Source: Vandiemenella viatica
Lineage: Eukaryota; Arthropoda; Insecta; Orthoptera; Morabidae
Assembly (NCBI GenBank): GCA_031002005.1
Contig: JARYHS010013631.1
Coordinates: 64,167,832 to 64,231,831 of the forward strand
Direction: 5' to 3'
DNA length: 64,000 bases
The stretch's first letter is position 1. Each line of letters opens with the position of its first letter. A program made the position numbers and the translations under genes. Below the pieces are notes generated by a model that was given only the letters and a program-made list of their open reading frames with translations, had not been told where the DNA came from and did no database searches. This document shows, piece after piece, positions 1 through 10,897 of the stretch.

Positions 1-2642
1 TCAGCAGCTTGGTCATACCTTCCTTTTTTAATCCAGTATAGCGCTCCTCGCTTCCTTACTTCCAGGTCCAGGGGCCAGATACCGAGTATAACCGTTAGGG
101 CATCTGTGGCCGTTGTTCTGTAGGCCCCAGTTAGTCGGAGCAGAATTCCTCGCTGCGTACGGCGAAGCAGCTCCTTTGGTTTGACCTTTCTTAGGTGCTT
201 GGCCCACGTGCTTGCAGCGTATCCAGTAATGGAGGTCAGTATTGCATCGTGATATCTTCTTATGACGAGCGGAGGCAGATTAAACCGTCGTTCGCCAATG
301 CTTATCAATTTGTGCATTACCAGTGCTGCTCTTCCACATACTTCCTCCATGTGAGACGCAAATTTCAGTTGTTCCTCCAGGTTTACACCAAGGTAGCGGA
401 CTACTGCTTTTCTCTTTATTGTTTTTCCCTGGATCCTAATTACCGGATTTCGTTTGAGTGTTCCTTTTAGGAGCATGTAGGTCGTCTTTTGTGGGGCTAG
501 GTTTAACTTAACTGCTGCACACCACTTACTCAGGCAATCCAATACTGCTTTGCATTTTGTTTCGAGTTCCTGCCTGGTGTCCGCGTCTATCAGAAGTGCG
601 AGATCATCGGCGAATGCCACCACACCCAGCAGTTCTGACATTTGTTGCAATATTTCCATGACCGGTTCCAAACCAATGTCCCAGAAAATTGGTCCACACA
701 CTGATCCCTGCGGGCAACCTTTCGTCAGTCTTTTCTCTATGTACTTGTTGGGGCACCGCAATTTGGCATATCTATTTCTACAATAATCTCTAAAACTGGT
801 ATAGAGGTTTTTTGGACAGTTGATGTTTCTTAAGCGTTCGAACAGCGCGGGCCACCAGAGATTGTCGAATGCGCCGGCGATATCCACAAATACTCCCACC
901 ACATAATTTTTGGAAGAGTTTTGAGCTATTTCCATTAAGCGGTTGATGGCGTCCTCTGTTGACTTGCCTGCTCTGAACCCATACTGATTTGGGTTCATCC
1001 CATGTTTTAATCTATGTTCCTTTAGTTTCTTGCAAAGTATCTTTTCTTGTACTTTCCCTAGAACATTGAGTAAGCAGATTGGACGATAGGATTTTGGAAG
1101 TTGTGGGTCTTTGCCTCCACCTTTCGCTATGATAATCACGTCACTCGTTTTCCATGCATTTGGTATTTTTCCCTGTACCAGGCATTCGTTAAAAAGTTTA
1201 TTTAAGGTTGGAACCAGTTGGATGACCAGCTCCTGGAGGACCTCTGCTGGTATCCCATCAGGTCCAGGTGCTTTTCTTTTTGGAAGGGAAAATATTGCCT
1301 CTACTATCTCTTCATCTGATATGACGCATTTTTGATGTTCACTCTCGTAGGGATCCCACATTTTTTGACGCAGTTCACTTTGCCGATCTGTCTCGTTTTC
1401 TGTATTGTCATCTGGAAGTAGCACGGCAAGTAACTCCCGTGCAGTTTCCATCCAGTTGGTGGTCATAGATCCATCCAGTTTTCTTACAGTAGACAAGGTT
1501 GTAGGTGGCCTAATTTTGCCAGCGGCAATCTTGTAGGGGATGCCCCATGGGCCTGATCTCATATTTTGTCTGACGAAGGCTTCCCAGCTTTTTTGTTTTG
1601 TCTTCAGCAACAGATCCTTGAACTCTTGCTTTTTGTTCCTATATCTATCTAGAAGAGTCTGTCTCTCTTCTGTAATGAGGCAACGTTGATATGCTTTTCT
1701 TGCCTTCCTCATTGTGATTCGTAGTTTCTGCAATCTTTCTGTCCATGGTTTGTCTTTTACTCCCGTTGTTTTCTTTAGTGGAATTGCAGTTCTCATTGCG
1801 TCCTGGATTGCTCGAATTGTTTCTTCCGCAGCCTTGTCCACATCAAAATCTTTATCTTCGACTTGGGGGGGAATAAAGCAACTCCTCAACCTTGGCCAGT
1901 TGGCTTTGCTGATGTCATATAGCCGTTGAATATTGGTACAGGCGCCTTCGCGCGCACCGTCTCGCAGTCTTCCCAGTTCGAACATAATTAGATTGTGATC
2001 ACTGGTGGTTTGGTTCTCAATCACCTTCCACCCGCTTACTAGGTTTCCTGCTCTTCGATTTGCTAAAGTTATATCTATGTTCGATTTGGCACCTGCTCGG
2101 TCACTGAACGTGTATGGATTGTTTGGCTCGTTTTTGACATACAGCTGTAATTCTCCAATCAGCTCGAGTAACTTTTCTCCTCGTGCGTCTGTACGACCGC
2201 TGTGCCAGAGTGCAGATTTGGCATTTGCATCGGCAACTATCACCGTAGGGCTGTCGCCTATGGCTGTACATATTTCCCTAATCTTGCAAAGATAGGGATC
2301 AATATCGTCTCTGTATTGGAAGTACATGTTAACGAGGACTACGTTTCCCCATTGCGTACCTAACTCCACACACACCGTATGTTCATCGCAGAATTGTGTT
2401 ATTTTTGTGACTGTGATTTGCTTATTGAAGACTATGATGGCACTCATTGGTTTTTTCCCTGTCGAGATTATCTGAGACGTCACTGGCATGTGTGAGATTT
2501 TCCCTTCCCTGGAATGGGGCTCTTGAAGACAGAGGATATCTATTTGCATTTCCTCAGCCAGTTTACTCACTTCATGCAAAACCAGACTGGTTCTCCTGCA
2601 GTTTAACTGTGCGATCTTAATTCTCTCTGCACCCCTACTCAT
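1..2642 (-). CDS. LINE ORF2: APE endonuclease-reverse transcriptase, partial at window edge
   Basis: Would nick target DNA and copy the element RNA by target-primed reverse transcription. The frame runs from the ATG at 2642-2640 with no stop for 880 codons to the window edge. In order: endonuclease start IAQLNC (residues ~9-14), LQEP with the catalytic Glu near 41, SDHN with the catalytic His near 216; a basic linker; RT motifs KAPGPDG (~457), YRPICLLN, DIAGAFDN (~586), GCPQGS and FADD (677-680). The C-terminal region after the FADD box continues past the edge. The WWP following the first RT aspartate block is typical of the R1 clade. All catalytic boxes seen are intact, which sets it apart from every other LINE frame in the window. 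The start is chosen because it overlaps the stop of the upstream frame (ATGA). Confidence 0.9.
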   Translation of the reverse strand, partial: MSRGAERIKIAQLNCRRTSLVLHEVSKLAEEMQIDILCLQEPHSREGKISHMPVTSQIISTGKKPMSAIIVFNKQITVTKITQFCDEHTVCVELGTQWGNVVLVNMYFQYRDDIDPYLCKIREICTAIGDSPTVIVADANAKSALWHSGRTDARGEKLLELIGELQLYVKNEPNNPYTFSDRAGAKSNIDITLANRRAGNLVSGWKVIENQTTSDHNLIMFELGRLRDGAREGACTNIQRLYDISKANWPRLRSCFIPPQVEDKDFDVDKAAEETIRAIQDAMRTAIPLKKTTGVKDKPWTERLQKLRITMRKARKAYQRCLITEERQTLLDRYRNKKQEFKDLLLKTKQKSWEAFVRQNMRSGPWGIPYKIAAGKIRPPTTLSTVRKLDGSMTTNWMETARELLAVLLPDDNTENETDRQSELRQKMWDPYESEHQKCVISDEEIVEAIFSLPKRKAPGPDGIPAEVLQELVIQLVPTLNKLFNECLVQGKIPNAWKTSDVIIIAKGGGKDPQLPKSYRPICLLNVLGKVQEKILCKKLKEHRLKHGMNPNQYGFRAGKSTEDAINRLMEIAQNSSKNYVVGVFVDIAGAFDNLWWPALFERLRNINCPKNLYTSFRDYCRNRYAKLRCPNKYIEKRLTKGCPQGSVCGPIFWDIGLEPVMEILQQMSELLGVVAFADDLALLIDADTRQELETKCKAVLDCLSKWCAAVKLNLAPQKTTYMLLKGTLKRNPVIRIQGKTIKRKAVVRYLGVNLEEQLKFASHMEEVCGRAALVMHKLISIGERRFNLPPLVIRRYHDAILTSITGYAASTWAKHLRKVKPKELLRRTQRGILLRLTGAYRTTATDALTVILGIWPLDLEVRKRGALYWIKKGRYDQAA

Positions 2643-4345
2643 GGATGCCGAGTATGGATATTGCACTGTGGCCACGGCTGTCTCGAGTCAAGCATTATTC
2701 TTCCATGAGTCATCACAAAATGACGATAAATTTGATCTGGATCAAAGATTTCGTTCCGTCTGTCAAATACTTGCTTGACTATAGTGAGTAACTGGGCTGA
2801 ATTAGTAGGTATATTGTTTATCTTAAGTTGAATACGATCAATTGCCTCTGGTTGCGGAAATGTGATGTTTTTGCCATTTGGATGTGCTATTCTGGTTAGG
2901 TGGCGTAACGCCATAGTGAGATTTTGTGTTTCCTCTAGTCTAGCAAGCTGCAGATTGTTTTCAAACTTTTGGTAGATATGGTCTGGAGCTATTAGCAGCG
3001 TGTCTTGGTTTTTCGTTCGCTCGGTTTTTGGAGGCGCCACTAATTTTGCAGTAGTTGGATGTCATTGGAACTGGTCCTACCCACCCAAGTCCAGCTCGTT
3101 TTGGTTGAGGTCTAGGAGAAATATCACAGATGGTAGAAGTAATCTCTGAGTGTTGGAGGATAGATTCATCTGTCTGCGTGCTTACGCTGTTTGCTGTTTC
3201 CTTCCCTTCTTGCAATATTTTCTCCCTGTATCTTGCAGCCCTCTCTGCGTTCCTCCTCTTCCTCGATGGCGTGTTTCTTGTTTTATTCCTCTTTCCTTTC
3301 CCTACTGTTTCTTCTATTAGGTTGATAATGATACTCAATAATTGATCTTTGTATGGTTTATCCATCCTCTTGGAGTTCCCTTCTACTGTCCATAATCTGT
3401 TCTGTTTATCAATCTTTGAAGAAACAGTTGGTATGTCGGACAATCTTTGCCAGATTTGTTGCACGATTTTCCCCGTTTCCTGCATGGGATACAAACAGCT
3501 GACTGTAAGGACTTGCTACAGCCTTCTTTCTTGTGGCTAGTTTCTCCACAATGTTTGCAAGCGGCCGACGTTTGGGTACAATGTTTGCTAATATGACCAT
3601 AATCGTAGCAATGCATACATTTTGGTACTACCGTGTAATCTTTTGCGGATATGGCACTGAATTCTATGTATATTTTTCTTTGCTGCATTATTTGCTTCCT
3701 TATTTCAGCACTTACTTCAACAACTTGATGGACAGTGCTTTTATCTCTGGGGCCTGTTCGAAATTTTGACTTGAACCCCTCCAGAAATTGTTGTCTTTCT
3801 ATTTTTCCTTCAAAATTTTGTTCATATACTTTTTCTGGGATTTTGCATGGCTCAAGTGACGTGGGTACGTCGTACAGAATCAACAGTGGTTTCCTTTTCC
3901 TCGGCATTTCACACTTCAGATTTTCGTTTAGTTCTTTATTTTCCATAATTTTTCTTACATCATCTTGAGATGCTGTTTCTACGATTACAGCATTGTTTGT
4001 GCTACGTATTTTGTTTATTTTTATCTTATCTTTCCCTGGTTTTATGATTCTGGTTAGTTTATCAGCAACCTGCTTCGGAGTTTCTCCATTCTTGGAAGTT
4101 ATGAAGACGGCTGCACTAGTAGCTGTTTTTTCTATTTTTGACTTTAATGTAGGTTCCATCCCTGATTTTGTCACTGCTGCATAACTAGATGCTGACAGTT
4201 TTTTCTGCACGTTCAGTTCTCTGTTCTCTTCTCTGAGTGTCCTTATTTCTTTCTTCATCTCTTCATTTCTTCCCTCTATGTGAGCCATAGCCACTGCGAA
4301 GGAAGCAAGGTTGTCCTTAAATTCCCTCAGTTTGAACTCAGTCAT
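2639..4345 (-). pseudogene. LINE ORF1 (gag-like, CCHC zinc knuckles) broken by two frameshifts
   Basis: RNA-binding gag-like protein of the R1-clade LINE. The first piece (4345-3383, 320 aa) has a heptad-like charged stretch near residues 20-50 and a C-terminal cysteine cluster: CX2CX4HX4C at 243-256, a second at 263-276, and a third cluster CX2CX6CX6C at 285-302 that lacks the histidine. It ends in a stop just after the knuckles. A second frame (open 3494-2961) and a third (open to 2639; first ATG at 3040) continue with coding-like sequence, so one long ORF1 interrupted by a -1 and then a +1 shift is the simplest reading. The last frame stops with the TGA at 2641-2639, inside the ATG of ORF2. 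Alternatively ORF1 really ends after the knuckles and the rest is a separate small ORF. I cannot see a classic slippery heptamer at either junction. Confidence 0.75.
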
Positions 4346-4589
4346 TTTTTGGCCTAACAGTTTGTTAACATAATTAACAAGTTTTTCGTACCTGCTGTTA
4401 ACTGTGTCGATGCACTCCGATTCGGGATTTAAGCTCTGTTGTGTATTGCTATTATTGTTACCTTCAGTGCTTAGTGTGAAAAATGCGTAGTTCTGGTTGC
4501 AAATCAGTATTTAGTTTTATTTCTTTTCCCGTTAATTAGTACTTCATTACTATTTGATGGCCCGTCATAGCTTCATTCAACATTTCTTT
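4346..4589 (-). other. possible 5' UTR of the R1-clade LINE
   Basis: Sequence immediately upstream of the ORF1 start, without a recognisable ORF or known repeat. It may hold the LINE 5' UTR and internal promoter, but no end or target duplication is visible. Confidence 0.3.
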
Positions 4590-4836
4590 AGAAAAAATAG
4601 CACGTAGATCAATAAAGGTTCGCCATCCCTGCCCTAGGGGTTCGCTAGTTGATCGTAGGGGGTTCGCGACAAAATTTACTTTATGGCGGACTGGCTATCT
4701 CAAGCGTGTAACACGCACAGTGATAAATATCGCCAGTAGTGGAGCTAAAACAAATGTCGCAGGTTTTTTTAGGGAGTTCGCCATTTCTTGGAAAATTTTA
4801 TAAGGGTACGTGGAGCTATAAGTTTGAGAATCCCTG
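4590..4836. mobile_element. degenerate hAT-like MITE debris
   Basis: Right end GTTTGAGAATCCCTG (4822-4836) reads on the other strand as CAGGGATTCTCAAAC, a typical hAT terminal motif. A second hAT-like end, GGTTCGCCATCCCTG, lies near 4617-4633, and the interval has repeated GGGGTTCGC motifs. No matching target duplication was found, so this is probably two decayed, nested hAT derivatives. Confidence 0.4.
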
Positions 4837-5924
4837 CACTAGACCAACCCTACGGAAGGAAAAAGTTAACCTGTAGAAGGGGAAAGAGGTGTATTATCTT
4901 TGGAATCCTCTACATTCCTCCGTAAGACAGAGAAGTTAAAATCGGCAACATGATTTCACGAGCTTAGAGTTGACAGCTCCAACATTAGAAAGACACAACG
5001 TGATCCAAGATCCTGTTACGCGAAACGTATTTAATCCCCACCACACACAACAGGGGTTCTCAGTGTTGATCTATTGTCGTTACTGCCATTGTCTAGAAGT
5101 GTCTCTGCATAAAAATGAAGTAAGTCCATTTCTCTCTCTCTATGTCCCTGTAAAAGTCTCATTCTCGCTACCAGATTCTTTGAATGAAACAGATTACGCT
5201 AAGATAAATTGTTGGTATTTAGAACTGGTTTTTGAAATAATACTGTGTACTTTTTTAATTGCCTCTGTACCACAGTTTAGGACCTATCAGGAACTGGTGC
5301 AATATTTGTATGGATTGAACAGAACACGATTTGAATTGTGTGATTCATCATTCCACACAATATTTTATTGTAAATGTTCTGGCCTACAAGTAATCCAATT
5401 CCAGTGAATGCAGTCAATGTTCAGTAAGAAGTCCTGGTATACATTAATAAGAATTATAAAGGTAAAGGTTAGGAATGTTACAACAAGCGCAACGAAATTC
5501 TGTAGGAAATAATGCAAAAAATTATGAAACACCTCGGAACTCTCACCAAAGTATAATGCTTAATTTCTATAACTTCTCAATGATAAGGCATGTGTTGGAA
5601 TAACAACACCTTTGATACAAGTTTTATTTAACTTTTTTTTATTCCGCTGAAATCTTAATAAACACATACGTCAGCTTCTTCTAAAGATATTAAGCACATT
5701 ACTAATACAACACACGTAGCGTCCTGCTAGGACCGTTCCAAGCGAATTCACCTGTTGGCAAACACTTGAGCTTAAATAGACATTATACAATTTTCGAGAG
5801 AACATTAAAAGAAGCCGAGAGTATCTTCTATAGCACGAAAAATCGTTGTAACAACTGAAATACTACGAAAACAATTAGAACATATACAAAACTGGGAACG
5901 AAGTCTTTCTCGGCGTTAAGAATG
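4837..5924. other. unassigned stretch with one 145-codon open frame
   Basis: An open frame on plus at 4970-5407 is the longest frame here without transposon similarity. It has no recognisable domain, no signal peptide, no splice context and ordinary AT-rich composition. It is more likely a chance ORF than a gene. The rest holds nothing I recognise. Confidence 0.2.
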
Positions 5925-6115
5925 GATGTAGTCTTCTCGGGAGACTAGCCGAGTAAGTAAGATGTTTCCACACGAAATTTCGGCGATCTCAGTCTCCGTC
6001 GCCATCTTCTGGTGAAGTTTTATTTCACCAGAAGATGGCGACGTAGACTGAGATCGCCGAAATATCGTGTGGAAACATCTTACTTACTCGGCTAGTCTCC
6101 CGAGAAGACTACATC
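5925..6115. repeat. fold-back (snap-back) MITE, near-perfect inverted repeat
   Basis: Two arms of about 91-94 bp (5925-6018 and 6025-6115) are inverted copies separated by only a few bases (around GTTTTATT). The arms run from GATGTAGTCTTCTCGGGAGA on the left to its complement on the right with only a few mismatches or indels. No coding capacity. The transcript or single strand would form one long hairpin. No clear target duplication could be assigned. Confidence 0.85.
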
Positions 6116-6379
6116 GATATACAAAACTATTTGCAATCATGTAGAAACATTTTGTAAATGAAAGTAGAGAATATTTACAATTATTTAAACACAAAACTGA
6201 CAAAATTAAACATTTCAAATAGCCGGAAATGACACAAAACCTTCACAAACCTTTTAATTAACACATCAATCATTGTACTGTTTTTATTCAAATTACACTT
6301 CATTTAAAGAATATCCGACCACCAAAACTTTCACATTACAATTAATTCCATGTTTATCTCCCTACTTAATTTACAAACT

Positions 6380-6600
6380 GAGCGTGGTGGGTGAGCGGTA
6401 AAGCTTGCATTCAGGATGACGAGGGTTCGAATCCCTGTCCGGCCATCCATATTTGGGTTTTCCGTGGTTTCCTCAAATCACTCCAGGCGAATGCCAGAAT
6501 GGTTCATTCGAAATGGCTTCGCCGAAATCCTTCCCTTTCCTTATCTACAATCATTTCCCGCCTCTAACTATTTCAACAAGGCGTAAAGACATAAGCAAAA
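6380..6600 (+). mobile_element. tRNA-derived SINE (family 1)
   Basis: tRNA-like head with an A box in GAGCGTGGTGGGTGAGCGG and a B box GGTTCGAATCCC (about 6427-6438), then the body shared by all copies (CCAAATCACTCCAGGCGAATGCC-type segment and a CCGCCTCTAA block) and a tail near GGCGTAAAGACATAAG. Internal pol III promoter elements would drive its RNA; it must borrow LINE machinery. The fairly intact A and B boxes make it one of the better copies. Confidence 0.85.
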
Positions 6601-8328
6601 CAATTATAAGATTCAAATTAATTGGAAGGTGAGTACAAGGGCTATCATAGAATAACTGAAGGATTTCGTTTAATTTGGTTCTGACCAAGGCCTACTGCAA
6701 TTTTCAATTAAAAGACTTGGATCTGATGCTCTAAACGTGTAACCACATTGTGGAAATTTAGCGCGTTACAATGGGCGATTCTCCAAAGTCTAAATTCGAG
6801 TAACATGCTCGTATTGAATCAAGAAACTCTGTTAAAGCCTACTTAAATCTCGGCTGAACGGGCCCATTTCTTACAGGTACAACGATTATTTGTCCAAACT
6901 TTGTAATAAAACGGAAAATCTCATGGAAAACGCAAAAATGATGCTACTTGTTAATGCTAGTAGCAAAATGAGGTGCAAGGAAATTGAGAATGATATTTTT
7001 TATAGGAAGAATCCCACACGAGGGCGTGCTTACACCTACTTCGGAAGGATTACAAGGCTCGTCCGACCACGTGAGATGTGTGAAAATATTCGCTGTTTAG
7101 AGGCGGATGGGATGGCTAATAGGCTGCAGTTCAGCTTCTGATGAATGTAAACAGGAATTTTAAAGTGCGAAAGTAAGACGTTCGAATTATCCTTTAAACT
7201 CATGAGGGATCACGTATGAGAGAGGCGAACCATTTCTCAGAACGTGGCAGGCGTGGGAATAACGGCCAATCACAGTTTTCGTCCTTCAATGTTCACACAA
7301 CTTTATTTAGATGTAATCAATGGTGAGGGGATGAGAGCTCCCTAAGCGCATCGCAGACGAAATGGCGGGGAGCGGACTTGGAGGCGAGATGGACACTTGG
7401 TACACTGACAGTGGAAGTGTGAGTTTCAGCGTCGTGGCTGGATACTTGCAACCCCTGCTGAGACTGACAGCTGAGGAGGCTCGACGCCCTACCCAGGTTA
7501 AAAAGGCGACCACCCACCCAGCAAAGAACATGTCTTGTGACTTTGGCACTACGTCATCTTTGTAGGTCGCGCCATGCAGCCGATTTGTACGAATCAACAA
7601 GCTCCGCAGGCTAGACCTCGCCACTTCGCAGCCACCTTCACACCACGTTGCTTAGTGTCATTTCAGCTACTCGGGCGTTCGATGTTTACCGACTAGGTGA
7701 CGGTTGGATGTGTGCCATTCCTGCCAGCAGAGGTGGCTCCCTTCATACGGCCCGCTGGTGATAGGTGAACCGGTGCGACTGACAAATCACAGGCATTGGG
7801 AAGCCGCCATTAGCTCGGCAGAGATGGACAGTTTAGCTAACACGACTGCAGCACATCACCAAACCTCTATAATGTCTACGTTAAATCCAACTGGATGTTC
7901 ACAGCAATGATTTATCACCCTGAAACGTATAGCCTGTCTAGACATCTTTACTCATTCATTTGTTTAATGCTTTTGCAAGTTTAATCATCTTGAAGTAAAA
8001 AAAAATAAACCAACCTATTTTCTTAAACTGTTTTGATAAATTGCATAATATGAGCTTCGTAACATTATTTTTGGCTAACATTTCATTCTGTTACAGTCAT
8101 TTTTAAAATAATACTAATATGCAATGTGTCATGTTGATCGATGCCAAAGATTAAAAGTAATTAATTTAAATATCTAAAACGGGCTATCACGAGAGTTTAA
8201 ATTACATTTCATACTTCTCATACCATCGCCCCGTATCCAACACAGCACTGATGAAAACTATCATGCAAAAATCGCTGACTTCATCTGAAGAGTAGTCTAA
8301 TTTGTAAAAACTATCTTAATTATTTTTG
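6601..8328. other. no recognised gene; GC-richer patch 7210-7900
   Basis: No transposon ends and no recognised protein. The interval 7210-7900 is visibly richer in G and C, with open frames on both strands (for example plus 7704-7910, minus 7624-7307), but none has splice-site support or a known domain. It may be single-copy sequence near a gene. Confidence 0.25.
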
Positions 8329-8531
8329 GCTTTATGCCTTGTCGTCATCGAGGTCATTGGAGCCGCGGTAAGACTAAGGGTAAGAATGGAAAGAAATTCA
8401 GCCATGGCGTTTTGAAGGAACCATCCCAGCATGGAAATGATGGAAAAACCGAACCTGCATGGCAGCATCGGGATTTGAACCCACGTCCTCTCGAATGCCA
8501 GAACCAAACCTTTCCGCTCATCCACTCGTTT
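8329..8531 (-). mobile_element. tRNA-derived SINE (family 1), diverged
   Basis: Minus-strand copy. On plus it reads from the tail side (CATCGAGGTCATTGGAG) through GAACCATCCCAGCATGG to the B-box complement GGGATTTGAACCC and the degenerate head. The conserved body and B box identify the family; substitutions in the A box suggest an old copy. Confidence 0.75.
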
Positions 8532-9285
8532 AGTTTAACTCATCATTGTCTTTAACGCTATAAAAACATAAATAAAAGTGCATTTTCGGGTTCTAGCTGA
8601 TAAACCGAATCTCCCTAAAAAGCTGACGGAATGTTAATAATACAGTTTCCCTCTATTTTTATCCAACACATTTCCGCTTTGTAACAGAAGAGAATTATCA
8701 CAAAAGTTAACAGCTTTCGTTAGTTGTCATCTTGCTTCGGCAGTAGTACTGATCTCATTTGATTATAGGCAGAAAACGTACGACCGTTATAAATGTCTAT
8801 CACAATGAAAATGTCTCCAGTGACACAGTCACAGTGGAATAAAAATGTCGTGATGTAATATCAATCGTGTAACTAAATGGCTTACAACGTAGAGAAATTG
8901 TGAAAGTTTTTTCCCCCCCTGAAGAATCTATTTTGGATGTTAACGAATTGCCAGACACCTGGGAAATTACATTTTGTTTCCGGGAGCATTAAAATCTCCC
9001 TTCTACTCCGAAACAAATTGCATTCTGAGATGACATTAATGTGAACTCTTCTTTCCCGATGGAGAACATAACGTAGTCTGGGGATCATGTGCCAACTGCA
9101 AGAAAGTAAAAATAACTCCTAGATTTCAGGATGTGTTCATTTGATTTTCGCGAATAATATTTGGAGATAACTAGTTTGTTTCATTTTCCAAGATAATTCC
9201 AAACTCTACAGTCTTGTAAGCTAGCTATTCAAGAAGATATCTACCAGACTCAAACTATAAGACTCCTTATCGAATAGCGCTGTAG
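8532..9285. other. nothing recognised
   Basis: AT-rich sequence without recognisable coding, RNA or repeat features. Confidence 0.3.
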
Positions 9286-9512
9286 TCTTTACTTTTCTAA
9301 CGTTCGGAACTGACATTCAAGAGGACGCGGGTTCAAATACCCGTCCGATCATTCAGATTACAAAATTGCATGATTTTTCCAAAAACACTACAGGTAAGGA
9401 TGGTTCCTTCGAAAGGTCAAGGCCGAATTCCTTACCCGTTCCTTGTTCCCAGTGCATTCTCGTTTCTAATTGCCTCGACGTTGACGAGGCGTATAGCCAG
9501 AAGAAAAAAAAT
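9286..9512 (+). mobile_element. tRNA-derived SINE (family 1), diverged
   Basis: Plus-strand copy with B box GGGTTCAAATACCC, the body segment GGATGGTTCCTTCGAAAGG and the 3' block TAATTGCCTCGACGTTGACG followed by an A-rich end. The head is degenerate. Confidence 0.75.
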
Positions 9513-9769
9513 AATGTTTTTACGATACTAAAAAGCAGTAATGCTAAAAAATATTAGCAGTCATCAAAAAAAATTTAAAAGTCATTATTTCATCCATGTG
9601 GTTCATGTTATATGATGTAAATATTTTACGCCTGCACAGATTTGTTTTACTAGGAAGGAAAAAAATATATACATTTTTCTAAATCACTGTATTCATGTCC
9701 TATATATTCAAATGGAATCAAGCGGTTTACACCATTCTCATTCATTTGCAATGCATTCCTTTGTTTGTA

Positions 9770-10897
9770 CACTGGCGGAAATTAAAAGTGGAACACCCAG
9801 ACAGGAATGGAAGAATTTTAGGCAACTGTATAGATATATTCAGGATGATACCCAGAAGAAATGATAACAAATTGAAACAGACCAGGCCAAGGTGCAGTTG
9901 CCAGTAAGAAGTGCGTCCACCTTGAGCACCTATCCATTCGTGGATCCTTGCCGGCATTGAATCAAAAACTGTTCAGATTTCTTCTTGGGGTATGTCTCTC
10001 TATGCTTGCATATCTTGTGTAGTCAGCTGTTGCGCAGTCCACATAGTGGTGAACCGTCATTGTGCCTTCAACAACAACCAACTCAATCATGCTATCGAAA
10101 CTGATTGCTCCCAGAACATCACATCAGTGGCTGAACCAGTGTGACGTTCTGAAATCACAGCAGAGTAGGCCGATTCTCAACTACGCCTGCTTACGTGTTG
10201 TTGCTTATCACTTTGACACAGGCAGAATCGAGACTCGTCTATGAACAGAAATGTACGCCATTTACGTGCCCATTTGCGTTTTGCAGTACACCAGGTTAGA
10301 CGATGGTGGCAATGAAATCAGGTTAATGAAACACATTTCATAGGGGTCAGAGAGTGTAACCCAGCTTCAGGCTATTGGTTTACAATCGTTCGGGGAGTGA
10401 CTCTCTCTGTAACCGCTGTTTTGATCTGACCTGCAGCTACCCACACAATTTGGCGGTCTTCACGTGCTGTTGTCTTTCTATATGGACCCGTGCCTACTAT
10501 ATGAGTACTAGAGCCTTTTTTCATCCACTGTGTAATAAGTCTGCATACTGACATTGCACTACGGCCAATCGTTTGGGAGATTTCACGATATGATGCACCC
10601 ATATCAAACACGGAAATTCTGCAAACTCTCTAACAATTAGACATTTGGGTATAGAGGGTTGTCACTCTTCGCCTTGCCGTACTTGGTCAACAAGAACTAG
10701 TTATAAAAAGATGTCATGTTATACCACACTGTTCACCACTTATACGCTGAAAACATAGAAATTTTGCGTAATAAATAGCCCTATAGTTCTCATATTATTA
10801 CATCTAAAACTTTCAATTTTTAATCACTTAATACTCTTCATATAGGGATAATCGGGGCCAAATTTCATTCTGGGTGCTGCACTTTTAATTTTCACCT
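9770..10897 (-). mobile_element. defective Tc1-like transposon
   Basis: Imperfect terminal repeats of about 30 bp at both ends share GAAATTAAAAGTGG and GCACCCAGA-type blocks and are flanked by TA (9768-9769 and 10898-10899), the Tc1/mariner target. On minus, a 79-aa frame (10611-10372) is the N-terminal helix-turn-helix region. Further down, IDESRFCL (around 10230) matches the first catalytic aspartate block, and MPARIHEWIGAQGG (near 9955) matches the conserved transposase C-terminus. The order is collinear, but frames are broken and parts are missing, so no active transposase is made. Confidence 0.8.
10372..10611 (-). pseudogene. Tc1-like transposase, N-terminal HTH fragment
   Basis: 79-aa open piece of a transposase that would bind the element's terminal repeats. 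MFDMGASYREISQTIGRS and the following VCRLITQW form a paired-type helix-turn-helix, and KKGSSTHIVGTGPYRKTTARED resembles the GRP-type linker to a second HTH in Tc1 proteins. It ends by a stop before the DDE domain; later pieces lie downstream in other frames. Confidence 0.75.

Larger units (their letters stand above)
1..4345 (-). mobile_element. R1-clade non-LTR retrotransposon (LINE), 5' part
   Basis: Minus-strand LINE that leaves the window at its left edge. It carries a gag-like ORF1 (broken) followed by ORF2 with an APE-type endonuclease and reverse transcriptase. The ORF1 zinc-knuckle cluster, the endonuclease-RT order and the RT motif DIAGAFDNLWWP are what R1-clade elements (R1, TRAS, SART, Waldo relatives) show. 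The 3' UTR and tail lie outside the window, so completeness cannot be judged. The 5' end is not clear; sequence upstream of the ORF1 start to about 4590 may be 5' UTR. R1-clade members often choose specific targets, but the target here cannot be seen. Confidence 0.88.

Noticed and set aside
4970..5407. 145-aa open frame, longest without transposon similarity
   Set aside because: No domain, no splice context, AT-rich composition like its flanks; length is within chance for 64 kb.
6427..6440. B-box hits as functional tRNA genes (also at 32858, 56260 and others)
   Set aside because: Each sits in a repeated ~230-bp SINE body, and no clean cloverleaf with anticodon arm could be drawn.
7307..7624. 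105-aa minus frame in GC-richer sequence
   Set aside because: An overlapping opposite-strand frame is equally open, and there are no splice sites or known domain.
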